A stretch of 64,000 nt of DNA from Flavobacterium hibisci (GCF_020026925.1 NZ_JAIQDW010000004.1:1-64000), one strand, 5' to 3'. Positions 53,058-61,354 are shown, counted from the first letter of the stretch. Numbers and translations: made by a program. Notes: generated from the sequence alone by a model not told the origin.

Positions 53058-53281
53058 ATATCTTTTGGATCAACATCAGTATAATCACCTCTTTTCGCTG
53101 ATTCTAAAACCATTTTCACAAATTCAGGATTATAGGGGCTGTTTTTTTTTATAAGTTTTTTTGAATCCGTTTCTATAATCTCTACTCCATCAGAACCTTT
53201 AACAAAAGCTTCAGACAAAATAGCCATAAAAGCTTTTCCTGCTTTAGTACGTTCGTTAATTTTTATTGTTACAGTAGTCAT
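53033..53281 (-). CDS. Antitoxin partner of the YoeB-type toxin
   Basis: This protein has 82 residues from the ATG at 53281 (MTTVTIKIN). An upstream ATG at 53311 adds ten residues with no match in style. The N-terminus is a short strand-rich piece, the middle is helical (TKAGKAFMAILSEAF), and the C-terminal half (PEFVKMVLESAKRGDYTDVDPKDIWGSL) is the likely toxin-binding, disordered part. It resembles DUF2683-like antitoxins of Bacteroidota rather than classic YefM; that family link is from memory. It overlaps the toxin gene by 25 bases. Confidence 0.75.
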   Translation of the reverse strand: MTTVTIKINERTKAGKAFMAILSEAFVKGSDGVEIIETDSKKLIKKNSPYNPEFVKMVLESAKRGDYTDVDPKDIWGSLGLK

Positions 53282-53417
53282 CTCGTTTGATTTAGAAATA
53301 CAAATATACAAAAAAGTAATACCAGTAATATTGTATTACTCATATTCCTTTTTTGTATAACAACAATAAAAATTTTAAAGTTTATTCGTTAATTTGTTTG
53401 AAGTTTTAATTAAAAAA

Positions 53418-53438
53418 CTGAAACTTTAAACCTGAAAC
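53418..53438. repeat. TTGAAAC/CCTGAAAC family repeat word upstream of the Nif3-like gene
   Basis: Two tandem half-words, CTGAAAC and CCTGAAAC, are joined by TTTAAA just before the Nif3-like start codon. The same words occur at 22558-22590 and 30962-30976. Confidence 0.5.
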
Positions 53439-53448
53439 AAAATTCAAA

Positions 53449-54543
53449 ATGAAAATTAAAAACATAACAGATGTTCTCGAACAAATGGCACCATTGGCCT
53501 ACGCCGAAGATTTTGACAACGTTGGTCTTTTAGTCGGAAATTCAGAAACCGAAAGCACCGGAGTTTTAGTCTGTCACGATGCTTTAGAAACTGTAATCGA
53601 AGAAGCTATTGCCAAAAACTGTAATCTGGTGGTTTGTTTTCATCCGATATTATTCTCCGGAATCAAAAAAATCACAGGCAAAAACTATGTCGAACGTGCC
53701 ATTTTAAAAGCAATCAGAAATGACATCGCCATTTATGCTGTTCATACCGCTTTAGACAATCATTCGCAGGGGGTAAACAAAATATTTTGTGATGCTTTGG
53801 GCTTAGCGAATACAAAGGTTTTGATTCCGAAGCAGAATTTCATTCAAAAATTAGTTACTTACACCACTCCTGATAATTCAGATAAAGTTAGGAATGCATT
53901 GTTTGAAGCCGGTGCCGGGACAATTGGAAATTATGACAACTGCAGCTTCAATTCTGAAGGTTTTTTTACGTTTCAGGGAAATGAAGACAGCAATCCTGTA
54001 ATTGGAGAAAAAGGAAAATTACATACCGGGACCGAAATAAAAATTGAAGTTATTTTTGAAAAACATTTGCAGTCCGGAATCTTAAAAGCCCTTTTTGCCA
54101 ATCATATTTACGAAGAAGTAGCCTATGAAATTTATGATTTACAGAATTCGCATCAAAATATCGGCTTGGGAATGATTGGTGAACTGGAATCTGAAATGGA
54201 TGAAAAGGATTTTCTTCACTTTGTAAAAGATAAAATGATTGCCAATGGAATTCGCCACTCAGCCTTTACAGGAAAAAAAATAAAGAAAGTTGCCGTTTTG
54301 GGAGGCTCGGGAAGCTTTGCCATAAAAAATGCAATCCAGGCCGGGGCAAATACTTTTTTGACAGCCGATTTAAAATACCATCAGTTTTATGAAGCAGAAA
54401 ACAAATTACTTTTAGCGGATATTGGTCATTTTGAGAGCGAACGCTATACAAAAAATTATATTGTTGATTATCTTAGAAAAAAAATCCTTAATTTTGCCAT
54501 CATTTTATCAGAAGAAAATACAAATCCAGTTAAGTACTTATAG
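53449..54543 (+). CDS. Nif3-like dinuclear metal-centre protein (DUF34)
   Basis: This is a protein of 364 residues. It has the family's metal-binding stretches VVCFHPILFSGIKK (His at about 64) and AVHTALDNHSQGVNKIF (Asp/His at about 100), and the C-terminal TADLKYHQFYEAENKLLLADIGHFESE, which carries the last ligands. The middle (about 130-250) is the PII/CutA-like insertion domain seen in the longer (YqfO-type) form. These proteins form toroidal hexamers; a GTP cyclohydrolase I-like role was once proposed but is not settled. The next gene follows 3 bp downstream. Confidence 0.92.
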   Translation: MKIKNITDVLEQMAPLAYAEDFDNVGLLVGNSETESTGVLVCHDALETVIEEAIAKNCNLVVCFHPILFSGIKKITGKNYVERAILKAIRNDIAIYAVHTALDNHSQGVNKIFCDALGLANTKVLIPKQNFIQKLVTYTTPDNSDKVRNALFEAGAGTIGNYDNCSFNSEGFFTFQGNEDSNPVIGEKGKLHTGTEIKIEVIFEKHLQSGILKALFANHIYEEVAYEIYDLQNSHQNIGLGMIGELESEMDEKDFLHFVKDKMIANGIRHSAFTGKKIKKVAVLGGSGSFAIKNAIQAGANTFLTADLKYHQFYEAENKLLLADIGHFESERYTKNYIVDYLRKKILNFAIILSEENTNPVKYL

Positions 54544-54546
54544 AAT

Positions 54547-55326
54547 ATGACGAATACGAAAGAATTAAGTGTTGAGGACAAGTTAAGAGCAATATACGAT
54601 TTACAGCTTATTGACTCGAGAATTGACGAAATCAGAAACGTAAGAGGGGAACTTCCATTAGAAGTTGAAGATTTAGAAGATGAAGTTGCGGGTCTGAGCA
54701 CTCGTTCAGAGAAACTAAAAGGTGAACTTGAAGTGGTTGAAGAGCAAATCAAAGCAAAGAAAAATGCAATTGAAGAGCACAAAGAAGTAATTAAAAAGTA
54801 CACAAAACAACAAGAATCAGTTCGTAATAACAGAGAATTTAATTCTTTGACAAAAGAAGTTGAATTTCAGGAATTAGAAATTCAATTGGCCGAAAAACAA
54901 ATAAAAGAAATGAAAGCTTCTATCGAACATAAGAAAGAAGTTATTTCAAATCTAAAAGAAAAATTAGAAGCTAAAAGTTCACACTTAAAACATAAAAAAT
55001 CTGAGTTAGATGCTATTATGGCTGAGACTCAAAAAGAAGAAATCTTCTTAACTGAGAAATCTGCTGAGTATGCTGCCCAAATCGAAGAAAGATTATTGGC
55101 TGCTTACAACAGAATCAGAAGCAGTGTCCGTAATGGTTTAGCTGTAGTATCTATCGAAAGAGGAGCTTCTGCAGGATCATTCTTTACAATTCCGCCACAG
55201 ACTCAGGTAGAAATTGCTTCAAGAAAGAAAATCATAACTGATGAGCATTCAGGAAGAATCTTAGTTGACAGCGCACTTGCTGACGAAGAGAGAGAAAAAA
55301 TGGAACAATTGTTCGCTAAAATCTAA
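54547..55326 (+). CDS. Coiled-coil protein of the C4-type zinc-ribbon family, cysteines lost
   Basis: This is a protein of 259 residues. About residues 10-185 form an antiparallel coiled coil. The C-terminal domain is laid out like zf-RING_7 (CdsZ-type) zinc ribbons (FFTIPPQTQVEIASRKKIITDEHSGRILVD). The four zinc cysteines of the family are absent: the first pair reads SAGS and the second lies in DEHSGRIL where others have C-x2-C-GRIL. There is no Cys at all in this part. It is co-transcribed with the Nif3-like gene (3 bp gap), a pairing common in bacteria. Confidence 0.88.
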   Translation: MTNTKELSVEDKLRAIYDLQLIDSRIDEIRNVRGELPLEVEDLEDEVAGLSTRSEKLKGELEVVEEQIKAKKNAIEEHKEVIKKYTKQQESVRNNREFNSLTKEVEFQELEIQLAEKQIKEMKASIEHKKEVISNLKEKLEAKSSHLKHKKSELDAIMAETQKEEIFLTEKSAEYAAQIEERLLAAYNRIRSSVRNGLAVVSIERGASAGSFFTIPPQTQVEIASRKKIITDEHSGRILVDSALADEEREKMEQLFAKI

Positions 55327-55330
55327 ATAA

Positions 55331-55361
55331 AATTGTCCCGATCAACATCGGGACTTTTTTT
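55331..55361 (+). terminator. Terminator after the nif3-like operon
   Basis: GTCCCGAT-caac-ATCGGGAC is a perfect 8-bp stem followed by T8, a few bases past the stop codon. Confidence 0.9.
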
Positions 55362-55375
55362 TACCATAAAATTTA

Positions 55376-56236
55376 ATGGTCTTGGGACTTAAAAAAGGAA
55401 TTCGTTTTATTACATTAAAATCGGTTGGACAATACATCAACTTTCTTAGTTACATCCGTCCGCAAAAAGCTGTCGAACTTTCATATGCACTTTTCAGTCA
55501 GCCAAGAGACGGAAGACTGTTGAAAGAAAAACTGCCTAAAATTCTAAAGAATACGGAATCAGAAACTTTTCATCATAACGGACACCATTTTCAAACTTAT
55601 ATCTGGAAAGGAAACGAGACCAAAATACTTCTGGTTCATGGATGGGAAAGCAATGGCTCACGCTGGAAAAAAACACTTCCACACCTTCAAAAATCAGGAA
55701 GCACCATTATAGCCCTTGATGCCCCGGCACACGGACAAAGCAGCGGTAAGGAATTTAATGTTCCGCTTTATGCCGAATTCATCAATAAAACGGTAGAAAA
55801 ATACCAGCCGGATATTATCATTGGGCATTCTATTGGCGGAGCAGCCTGCGTGTACCATCAGTATTTATTTCCGAACACCAGCATCAATAAAATGGTAATT
55901 CTTGGCGCTCCATCTGATTTAAAAACACTGATTGACAATTATGTATCGATGCTGAGTTTAAATAACAGAATGTTTTCTCTTTTAGAAAATCGTTTTTTAA
56001 CGCATTTCAATTTTAAACTCGAAGATTTCTCCGGACAAAAATTTGCTTCGCAATTTAATATCCCGGGTTTAATCGCTCATGACAGAGCAGATAAAGTTGT
56101 AGCTTTTGAAGAGGGAAAAAAAATCGCCAGCAACTGGAAAAACAGTCAGTTTATTGAAACCAAAGGTTTAGGTCATGGTATGCATGATGATGAACTATAC
56201 CAAAAAGTGATTGATTTTTTGTTTGAAGCGAAATAA
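55376..56236 (+). CDS. Alpha/beta-hydrolase
   Basis: This is a protein of 286 residues with the alpha/beta-hydrolase core: oxyanion region LLVHGWESNGSRWKK at about 81-95, ALDAPAHGQSSG, and the nucleophile elbow GHSIGGAACVY (Ser at about 150). A late acid in IAHDRADKVVAFEE and His in GLGHGMHDDELY complete the triad. No signal peptide is present; the first 40 residues are basic and helical. The substrate is unknown. Its ATG lies 15 bases past the preceding terminator. Confidence 0.88.
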   Translation: MVLGLKKGIRFITLKSVGQYINFLSYIRPQKAVELSYALFSQPRDGRLLKEKLPKILKNTESETFHHNGHHFQTYIWKGNETKILLVHGWESNGSRWKKTLPHLQKSGSTIIALDAPAHGQSSGKEFNVPLYAEFINKTVEKYQPDIIIGHSIGGAACVYHQYLFPNTSINKMVILGAPSDLKTLIDNYVSMLSLNNRMFSLLENRFLTHFNFKLEDFSGQKFASQFNIPGLIAHDRADKVVAFEEGKKIASNWKNSQFIETKGLGHGMHDDELYQKVIDFLFEAK

Positions 56237-56412
56237 TCGGCTTTTGCCCTTACGTTTCCAGCTTTCAGCTATATTCCCGATAAAAAACTACGGCAAAAAA
56301 GTCTTCTTTTTAAAATCGGGCAATACCGCTCCAATAGGGCTAAAGAGCAACAATTTTAATTTTTGGGTATCATTTATCTTTATCTAATTTTCAAAATCCG
56401 TATTTTTGCAAC
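56237..56412. repeat. Degenerate intergenic repeat before rluF
   Basis: This gap holds ATTCCCGATAAAAAAC and AAATCGGGCAATACCGCTCC with CCCGAT/ATCGGG arms about 40 bases apart. It looks like a decayed copy of the CCCGATA-type elements seen at 40021-40098. No ORF is present. Confidence 0.35.
56401..56408 (+). promoter_or_regulatory. -7 element touching the rluF start codon
   Basis: TATTTTTG is a full TAnnTTTG match that ends five bases before the ATG at 56413, so the transcript would start at or next to the start codon (leaderless or nearly so). Confidence 0.4.
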
Positions 56413-57225
56413 ATGGAAGAAAATCTAAAACGTCTTAATAAATTTATTGGAGAAACCGGTTATTGCTCCCGTCGTGAAGCCGATAAACTCATAGAAGAAG
56501 GCCGCGTAACCATAAATGGCGCAGTACCTGAAATGGGAACCAAGGTTTCACCGGATGACGAAGTGCGCATAGATGGAAAATTAATCGTTGAAAAACACGA
56601 AAAAATGATCTACCTGGCTTTCAACAAACCTGTTGGAATAGAATGCACAACCAATTTAGAAGTCCGAAATAATATTGTCGATTTTATCAATTACCCAAAG
56701 CGTATTTTTCCAATAGGAAGATTGGATAAAGCCAGTGAAGGATTAATCTTCATGACCAATGACGGCGATATTGTAAACAAAATTTTACGTGCCCGAAACA
56801 ATCACGAAAAAGAATATACAGTAACCGTAAACAAACCCATAACGGAACGTTTTATTCAACGTATGGGCAATGGGGTTCCGATTTTAGATACGGTTACCAA
56901 AAAATGCAAAGTAGAACAAATTAGCAAATACACTTTTAAAATCATTCTGACGCAAGGTTTAAACCGTCAGATTCGAAGAATGTCCGAGTATTTAGGTTAT
57001 GAAGTTACAGCATTAAAACGCATCAGGATTATCAATATTTCGCTGGATGTTCCTGTTGGCCGCTACAGAGATTTAACAGATGCTGAAATAAAAGAATTAA
57101 ATCAGCTCATTGAACCATCAAGTAAAACTGAAGAAGCAAGTTTCCCTAAACCGGAAGCTCCCAAAAGAAGAACAGAATTTATTTCAAAACACGATCCCCG
57201 CTTTAAAAAAAGAGGCGATTATTAA
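56413..57225 (+). CDS. rluF: 23S rRNA pseudouridine synthase, RluF-type
   Basis: This is a protein of 270 residues. An S4 RNA-binding domain spans about 5-65 ([31 protein letters not shown]). The RsuA/RluB/E/F catalytic domain has the active-site Asp at about 107 in [19 protein letters not shown], then EKEYTVTV and [25 protein letters not shown] Lys/Pro-rich C-terminal tail follows. The form with [11 protein letters not shown] matches RluF (U2604) rather than RsuA; target choice is inferred. Confidence 0.9.
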   Translation: MEENLKRLNKFIGETGYCSRREADKLIEEGRVTINGAVPEMGTKVSPDDEVRIDGKLIVEKHEKMIYLAFNKPVGIECTTNLEVRNNIVDFINYPKRIFPIGRLDKASEGLIFMTNDGDIVNKILRARNNHEKEYTVTVNKPITERFIQRMGNGVPILDTVTKKCKVEQISKYTFKIILTQGLNRQIRRMSEYLGYEVTALKRIRIINISLDVPVGRYRDLTDAEIKELNQLIEPSSKTEEASFPKPEAPKRRTEFISKHDPRFKKRGDY

Positions 57226-57279
57226 ATATCAGTAAAAAGGCTCGATATAATTTAGCGATGCTTTTTACTGATATTTAAT
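57221..57279. terminator. Long bidirectional terminator overlapping the rluF stop codon
   Basis: ATTAAATATCAGTAAAAAG (57221-57239) and its exact complement at 57261-57279 form a perfect 19-bp stem with a 21-base loop. The rluF TAA lies inside the left arm. It separates rluF from the convergent protease gene. Confidence 0.85.
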
Positions 57280-57288
57280 TTAGAAAGA

Positions 57289-58047
57289 TTATACCATCCA
57301 GCCAAGAAGCTCATCTTTAACAACTTGTGTAATACGTACCCCTTGGTTAAATGCTTTATCAGTTTCACGAGTATGAATACCTATTATTTCTGTTGTATCT
57401 TTTAAAACAAGTGCAGATCCACTAGCTCCTTTTGCAGTGTAGATAGGATAACGAAGGCTTAAAGCATTAACATCAGTTAATTTACCATTTGCTTCTGACA
57501 TCGTTTCGTTGAACCAACCATAACCATTAATTTGCAACGATTTATTAAGAAGATCTTCATCTGTTTTCACGTGTAATAATGGAAGCGTTCCACCAGGCTT
57601 AATTGCTTTTTTTAGTTTAACTATACCGTAATCCAAATTAACATCTTCTTCAATAAGCTTATCATCTATAAGTCTTAAAGGAACATCGTTTGGTATTGAT
57701 ACCGCTGGATAACCTACTGGATAATACCAAGCTTCTGCTTTTACTACTTCAAAAGGCAACTTTGGCTCATTACTAGCTCTTATAAATTTAATACTTTTTG
57801 CTATTCCTCCCTCGTTTATGGAATATAAATTATGGGCACAGGTCAAAAGATATAAACTTTCCTCGTCTCCATCACTTTTTCCAATTAATGTAGCAGTACC
57901 GATAAACTCTTCATTACTATTAGGATATACCATAATTAGTAATCCAACATTTTTATAAGGTGCTAATGTAGTGTCTGGTACTCTTACAGGATTATTCCCC
58001 GGTATGGGTTTAAACACTTCTTTTTCAGGTAAACCATTTCTTTTCAT
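57289..58047 (-). CDS. Trypsin-like serine protease without export signal
   Basis: This is a chymotrypsin-fold peptidase of 252 residues. The catalytic triad reads clearly: His 72 in LLTCAHNLY, Asp 139 in NLDYGIVKLKK and Ser 209 in KGASGSALV. It also has IGTATLIG before the His and EIIGIHTRETDKAFNQGVRIT at the end, as in V8/HtrA-like enzymes. No signal peptide, membrane helix or PDZ domain is present, so it is expected in the cytoplasm, which is unusual for this fold. It is the last gene of a run with a small membrane ORF, a LytTR regulator and a TPR histidine kinase. Its substrate is unknown. Confidence 0.85.
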   Translation of the reverse strand: MKRNGLPEKEVFKPIPGNNPVRVPDTTLAPYKNVGLLIMVYPNSNEEFIGTATLIGKSDGDEESLYLLTCAHNLYSINEGGIAKSIKFIRASNEPKLPFEVVKAEAWYYPVGYPAVSIPNDVPLRLIDDKLIEEDVNLDYGIVKLKKAIKPGGTLPLLHVKTDEDLLNKSLQINGYGWFNETMSEANGKLTDVNALSLRYPIYTAKGASGSALVLKDTTEIIGIHTRETDKAFNQGVRITQVVKDELLGWMV

Positions 58048-58064
58048 GAATATTTTTTTAAAGA

Positions 58065-58253
58065 TTATTGAAAATGCACTTTGATTTCACTAATCATTTG
58101 CTTAGCCAGTGCAATTCCAATCTTCATAAATAAAACTACATTATGTTCTAAAAAACCAAAAAAGAATGACATGACAAGGTAAATGAATGTTATGAAGATT
58201 AACAAATCTGATATAAGATAAACAAAAAATCCTTTACATATGAAGGATTTCAT
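58065..58253 (-). CDS. Small membrane ORF next to the protease
   Basis: This is a possible 62-residue protein with one long or two short hydrophobic stretches (FFVYLISDLLIFITFIYLVMSFFFGFL). A soluble end follows (KIGIALAKQMISEIKVHFQ). It fits snugly between the LytTR gene (19 bp) and the protease gene (17 bp) on the same strand, which supports it as real. I know no family for it. A membrane anchor or inhibitor partner for the protease is only a guess. Confidence 0.45.
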   Translation of the reverse strand: MKSFICKGFFVYLISDLLIFITFIYLVMSFFFGFLEHNVVLFMKIGIALAKQMISEIKVHFQ

Positions 58254-58272
58254 TTTAGAAAAACAGGAATAA

Positions 58273-59019
58273 TTATTTTAATATTCTAAAATTTTTAACG
58301 AAATCTTTGTACTTATCACTCAGGGTAACTTTATGATTCCCTTTTAAAATAATCAAATTGTCATTTACATTTATTTGTTCAATCTTACTGAGATTCACTA
58401 TATAATTGCGATGCGTCTGGCAAAATTTAGCCGCATCGAGTAACTGAATAATTTTTGTTAAGGATATTAAAATAACAAATTTCTCTGCATCAGTAATGAT
58501 ATTGCAATAACGATCTTCAACTTCTATGTACAAAATATCCTTGATTTGAACTTTCTTTAAAATCTTGTTTTTTTTGATAAAAAGAGAATCCCTGCTTACC
58601 ACCGTGTTTTGATCTTCACTATGAAAAACATTGGTTTGCTCATAAAATTTCTCAACAGCCATTTCCAGTGCATACAAAATTTCAAGCTCATTAAAAGGTT
58701 TTAACAAAAAGCTAAAAGGTTTGGTAAGTTTAGCCCTCTCAAAAATCTGACGGTCTTTAGAACTGGTTAAAAAAACAAATGGTTTTTGTCCGTCCGGCAC
58801 AATGTTGATGGTTTCGGCAAAAGTAATTCCGTCTGGTTTTCCGTCTAAAAAAACATCGATAACCACGATGTCTATTGTATTTTGGTAAAATAGGGTCAGT
58901 GCCTCCTGATGCGTTCTGGCAACGCCAACAATATTATAATTATTTTCAGTAAGTACTTTTACAAGCGCGTCGCTTTCAGCAGGTGTATCTTCGACAATAA
59001 GTACATTTATATTATCCAT
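58273..59019 (-). CDS. LytTR-family response regulator
   Basis: This is a protein of 248 residues. The receiver domain (1-125) has the acidic pocket VEDTPAE, phospho-acceptor Asp 55 (VVIDVFLDG) and Lys in FLLKPFNE. A LytTR DNA-binding domain spans about 145-245 (DILYIEVEDRYCNIIT; FCQTHRNYIVNLSKIEQI; VTLSDKYKDFV). LytTR proteins bind direct repeats at promoters. Its start overlaps the end of the histidine-kinase gene by eight bases, so the two form a cognate pair. Confidence 0.92.
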   Translation of the reverse strand: MDNINVLIVEDTPAESDALVKVLTENNYNIVGVARTHQEALTLFYQNTIDIVVIDVFLDGKPDGITFAETINIVPDGQKPFVFLTSSKDRQIFERAKLTKPFSFLLKPFNELEILYALEMAVEKFYEQTNVFHSEDQNTVVSRDSLFIKKNKILKKVQIKDILYIEVEDRYCNIITDAEKFVILISLTKIIQLLDAAKFCQTHRNYIVNLSKIEQINVNDNLIILKGNHKVTLSDKYKDFVKNFRILK

Positions 59020-60760
59020 GGTTTTTAAACTTTGGCAATGCTATGATAATCCTGGTTCCAACATTTTCTTCACTCTCTATATCGAGTTTTCCTTCGTTTT
59101 TACGGATCAGGCTTTTACACAGCTGCATTCCTAATCCGGTTCCTATGATATCATCGTTTTGCTTTTTAGAAAGCAAAATGGTTTCTTTTAATAATTCTTT
59201 TCTTGTTGCTTCGTTCATTCCTAATCCGGTGTCTTCGATGACCAGATAACAAAAATCTTCTGATGCAGGACGGCTGTAAATAGAAATCGTTCCGTTTTCT
59301 TTAGAAAATTTAATCGCATTGTCTAGAAAATTTCGAATGATGATTTTGACCGAATCCAGATCAGCAAACACATAATCTGAAGCTGAAACATTAGTTTTAA
59401 ATTCAATATTCTTATTTAGCATCAAAGGTTTGTAATTGTACTCTACATGCTGTACAATCGTGGCCAGATGCAATGATTCCTGATAAAAATAACCTTGTTT
59501 GGTTTGCAACAAAGCCCAATTGAGCAGGTTGTCTAATAAATTGTATGCCCCACTGGCAATGGAACTGTTTTTATGCAGTAAAACATCGAGTTCTGTATAG
59601 TTTTTACTTTCCAGATTGTCTATTAATTTACCATTACTGGTTTTTAAGGCGTTAACCGAAGAACGCAAATCATGGCTTACAATAGAGAATAACTTGTCTT
59701 TGGTAGCGTTCAGTTCATCGAGTTCATTTTTCTGCGCCAGGATTATTTTACTGTTCCTGATTTTCTGCCTATAAAAATAAACTCCGGTACCAAGTAGTAT
59801 AAACAATAAAACCGAAGAAATGAGAAACCCATTTCTTTCGGCTATTTTTGCTTTATTCTCCGCAGCGAGAATGTTGACTTCTTTTTGTTTTTGTTTTATA
59901 GCAAATTTCTTTTCAACTTCTGCAATTTCCCAAACTTTGTTTTGATCGTTTAAGGAATCTTTCCATGTTTCGTATTCTTTTCTGTAAGTTAAGGCCAACG
60001 GAAAATTTTTTCTGTTTTCTTCAACTACCGCCATATTTTTGGTTACAATTCTTTTTAAATCAAATGATTTTACCTTTTTTGACAAATTATATGCTTTTTC
60101 AAAATAAGGTACTGCCTGATTATCTTTATATTGTATATAATATAAATTGGCCACAGCTATATAAGATTTAACAAGTGACAAAGTATCTTTCCTTATCTCA
60201 TTTAATTTAGAACTTTGAAGTAAATATCCCTCTGCCTTATCAAATTTTTTAAGATGTAAATAGCACAATCCAATATTCTGTAAAACTGTATTTTTTTTAA
60301 ATTCATAACTCCTTTCTGGAAGTTTTTCAATAAATTTAAAATATTCCAAAGCAAGTTCAAACTCCTTTTGTTCTAATGCTATTTCTCCCAAATAAAAATT
60401 CACATTGTGATAAAAAGTAAATTTCTTTGAAACAAATTTTAATTCATTTTTTGCTTCTTTATAAAGTTTTTTTCTTAAAAACCCAACAGCTCTAAAATAA
60501 TGACAATAGTCATTTAATTCAACATTATTTCTACTAAGTTGTCTCATAGAATAAACTAAAGTTGAATCCCAATCCATTTCAAAAAAGAATTTTTGGGCTT
60601 TATCAAAATCAATTTCTTCCTTAAGCTTAGTTACTTTTTTTTTTATTTCAGTTTTCAATAAATCTTCGTTAAGACTCTTTTGAGAAAAAAGAATAAAAGG
60701 AAAACAGATTAAAAATAAAAGAACAAAAAAAATTATTCCTATTTTTTTTTCTTTTAACAT
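59012..60760 (-). CDS. TPR-type sensor histidine kinase, partner of the LytTR regulator
   Basis: This protein has 582 residues from the ATG at 60760. A TTG at 60769, directly after the stop of the gene upstream, would add three residues. A signal peptide/anchor (IGIIFFVLLFLICFPFILF) precedes periplasmic TPR repeats at about 85-280. One transmembrane helix lies near 310-330 (FLISSVLLFILLGTGVYFYR). A coiled linker, HisKA with SHDLRSSVNAL (His at about 362) and HATPase (RNFLDNAIKFS; DTGLGM; GTGLGMQLCKSLI) follow. It has no receiver domain. The next gene encodes its LytTR response regulator. Confidence 0.92.
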   Translation of the reverse strand: MLKEKKIGIIFFVLLFLICFPFILFSQKSLNEDLLKTEIKKKVTKLKEEIDFDKAQKFFFEMDWDSTLVYSMRQLSRNNVELNDYCHYFRAVGFLRKKLYKEAKNELKFVSKKFTFYHNVNFYLGEIALEQKEFELALEYFKFIEKLPERSYEFKKNTVLQNIGLCYLHLKKFDKAEGYLLQSSKLNEIRKDTLSLVKSYIAVANLYYIQYKDNQAVPYFEKAYNLSKKVKSFDLKRIVTKNMAVVEENRKNFPLALTYRKEYETWKDSLNDQNKVWEIAEVEKKFAIKQKQKEVNILAAENKAKIAERNGFLISSVLLFILLGTGVYFYRQKIRNSKIILAQKNELDELNATKDKLFSIVSHDLRSSVNALKTSNGKLIDNLESKNYTELDVLLHKNSSIASGAYNLLDNLLNWALLQTKQGYFYQESLHLATIVQHVEYNYKPLMLNKNIEFKTNVSASDYVFADLDSVKIIIRNFLDNAIKFSKENGTISIYSRPASEDFCYLVIEDTGLGMNEATRKELLKETILLSKKQNDDIIGTGLGMQLCKSLIRKNEGKLDIESEENVGTRIIIALPKFKNHG

Positions 60761-60769
60761 ATAGTTCAA

Positions 60770-61246
60770 TTATATTGTACCAACAGCTGTTTCTGTTCCT
60801 CTTGAAGTTTCCGGATCTATATCCCAAAGAAAAGTTTGAATCGTGCTAACATTCATAAATGCATCTTCTCCATAAGGCTCTTTTTCAGCTTTAAAACTTA
60901 TCTCATAAACATCAAAGTCTGTACTTATTGTATCATCTATATCATAAGTGATAAAAAATTGTAACTGACGAGTTCCATCAAGATCTACATACCAGTTTTG
61001 ATAAATCATAAATTCTAATTTATCACCATTTAGTTGCGTATTGGTTGACACTAAAAAGACTGCTCTAACCTGAAGTGTATCAGCATCTGTAAAAGTTGCC
61101 TGCACTATAGGAGAAAAAGGAATTTGTGATCTGTTTTCAGGAAAGCTTATAGGCTTTTGGGTTAATCTACTCTTAGTTGCTTTTTTAATGCACTTACCTG
61201 GTGGATAGATTTTTGAGGTTGGAGAATAAAGGGTAGTTTTTTCCAT
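60770..61246 (-). CDS. Unknown 158-residue protein, first gene of the kinase-protease operon
   Basis: This protein has no signal peptide or membrane segment. About the first 45 residues are basic and Pro/Ser-rich (SPTSKIYPPGKCIKKATKSRL). The rest has a regular beta-strand pattern with many aromatic and acidic residues (QVRAVFLVSTNTQLNGDKLEFMIYQNWYVDLDG; LQFFITYDIDD; YEISFKAEKEPYGEDAFMNV). I do not recognise a family. Its stop codon directly abuts the kinase gene, and a -7 element lies about 100 bases upstream, so it heads the operon. The frame is intact, with normal composition. Confidence 0.7.
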   Translation of the reverse strand: MEKTTLYSPTSKIYPPGKCIKKATKSRLTQKPISFPENRSQIPFSPIVQATFTDADTLQVRAVFLVSTNTQLNGDKLEFMIYQNWYVDLDGTRQLQFFITYDIDDTISTDFDVYEISFKAEKEPYGEDAFMNVSTIQTFLWDIDPETSRGTETAVGTI

Positions 61247-61346
61247 AATAAATAATTTTAGGAGGTTAGGTTAATAATATTTAATTTTCAACGAAACATT
61301 GCTAAATAAGACTTTTTGTCTTACAAAATCAGCAAATTTCAGAAAT

Positions 61347-61354
61347 CAAATATA
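61347..61354 (-). promoter_or_regulatory. -7 element of the kinase-protease operon
   Basis: The minus strand reads TATATTTG, a full consensus match about 100 bases before the ATG at 61246. No -33 at usual spacing. The leader would contain a small TAAGAC/GTCTTA hairpin near 61307-61323. Confidence 0.4.
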
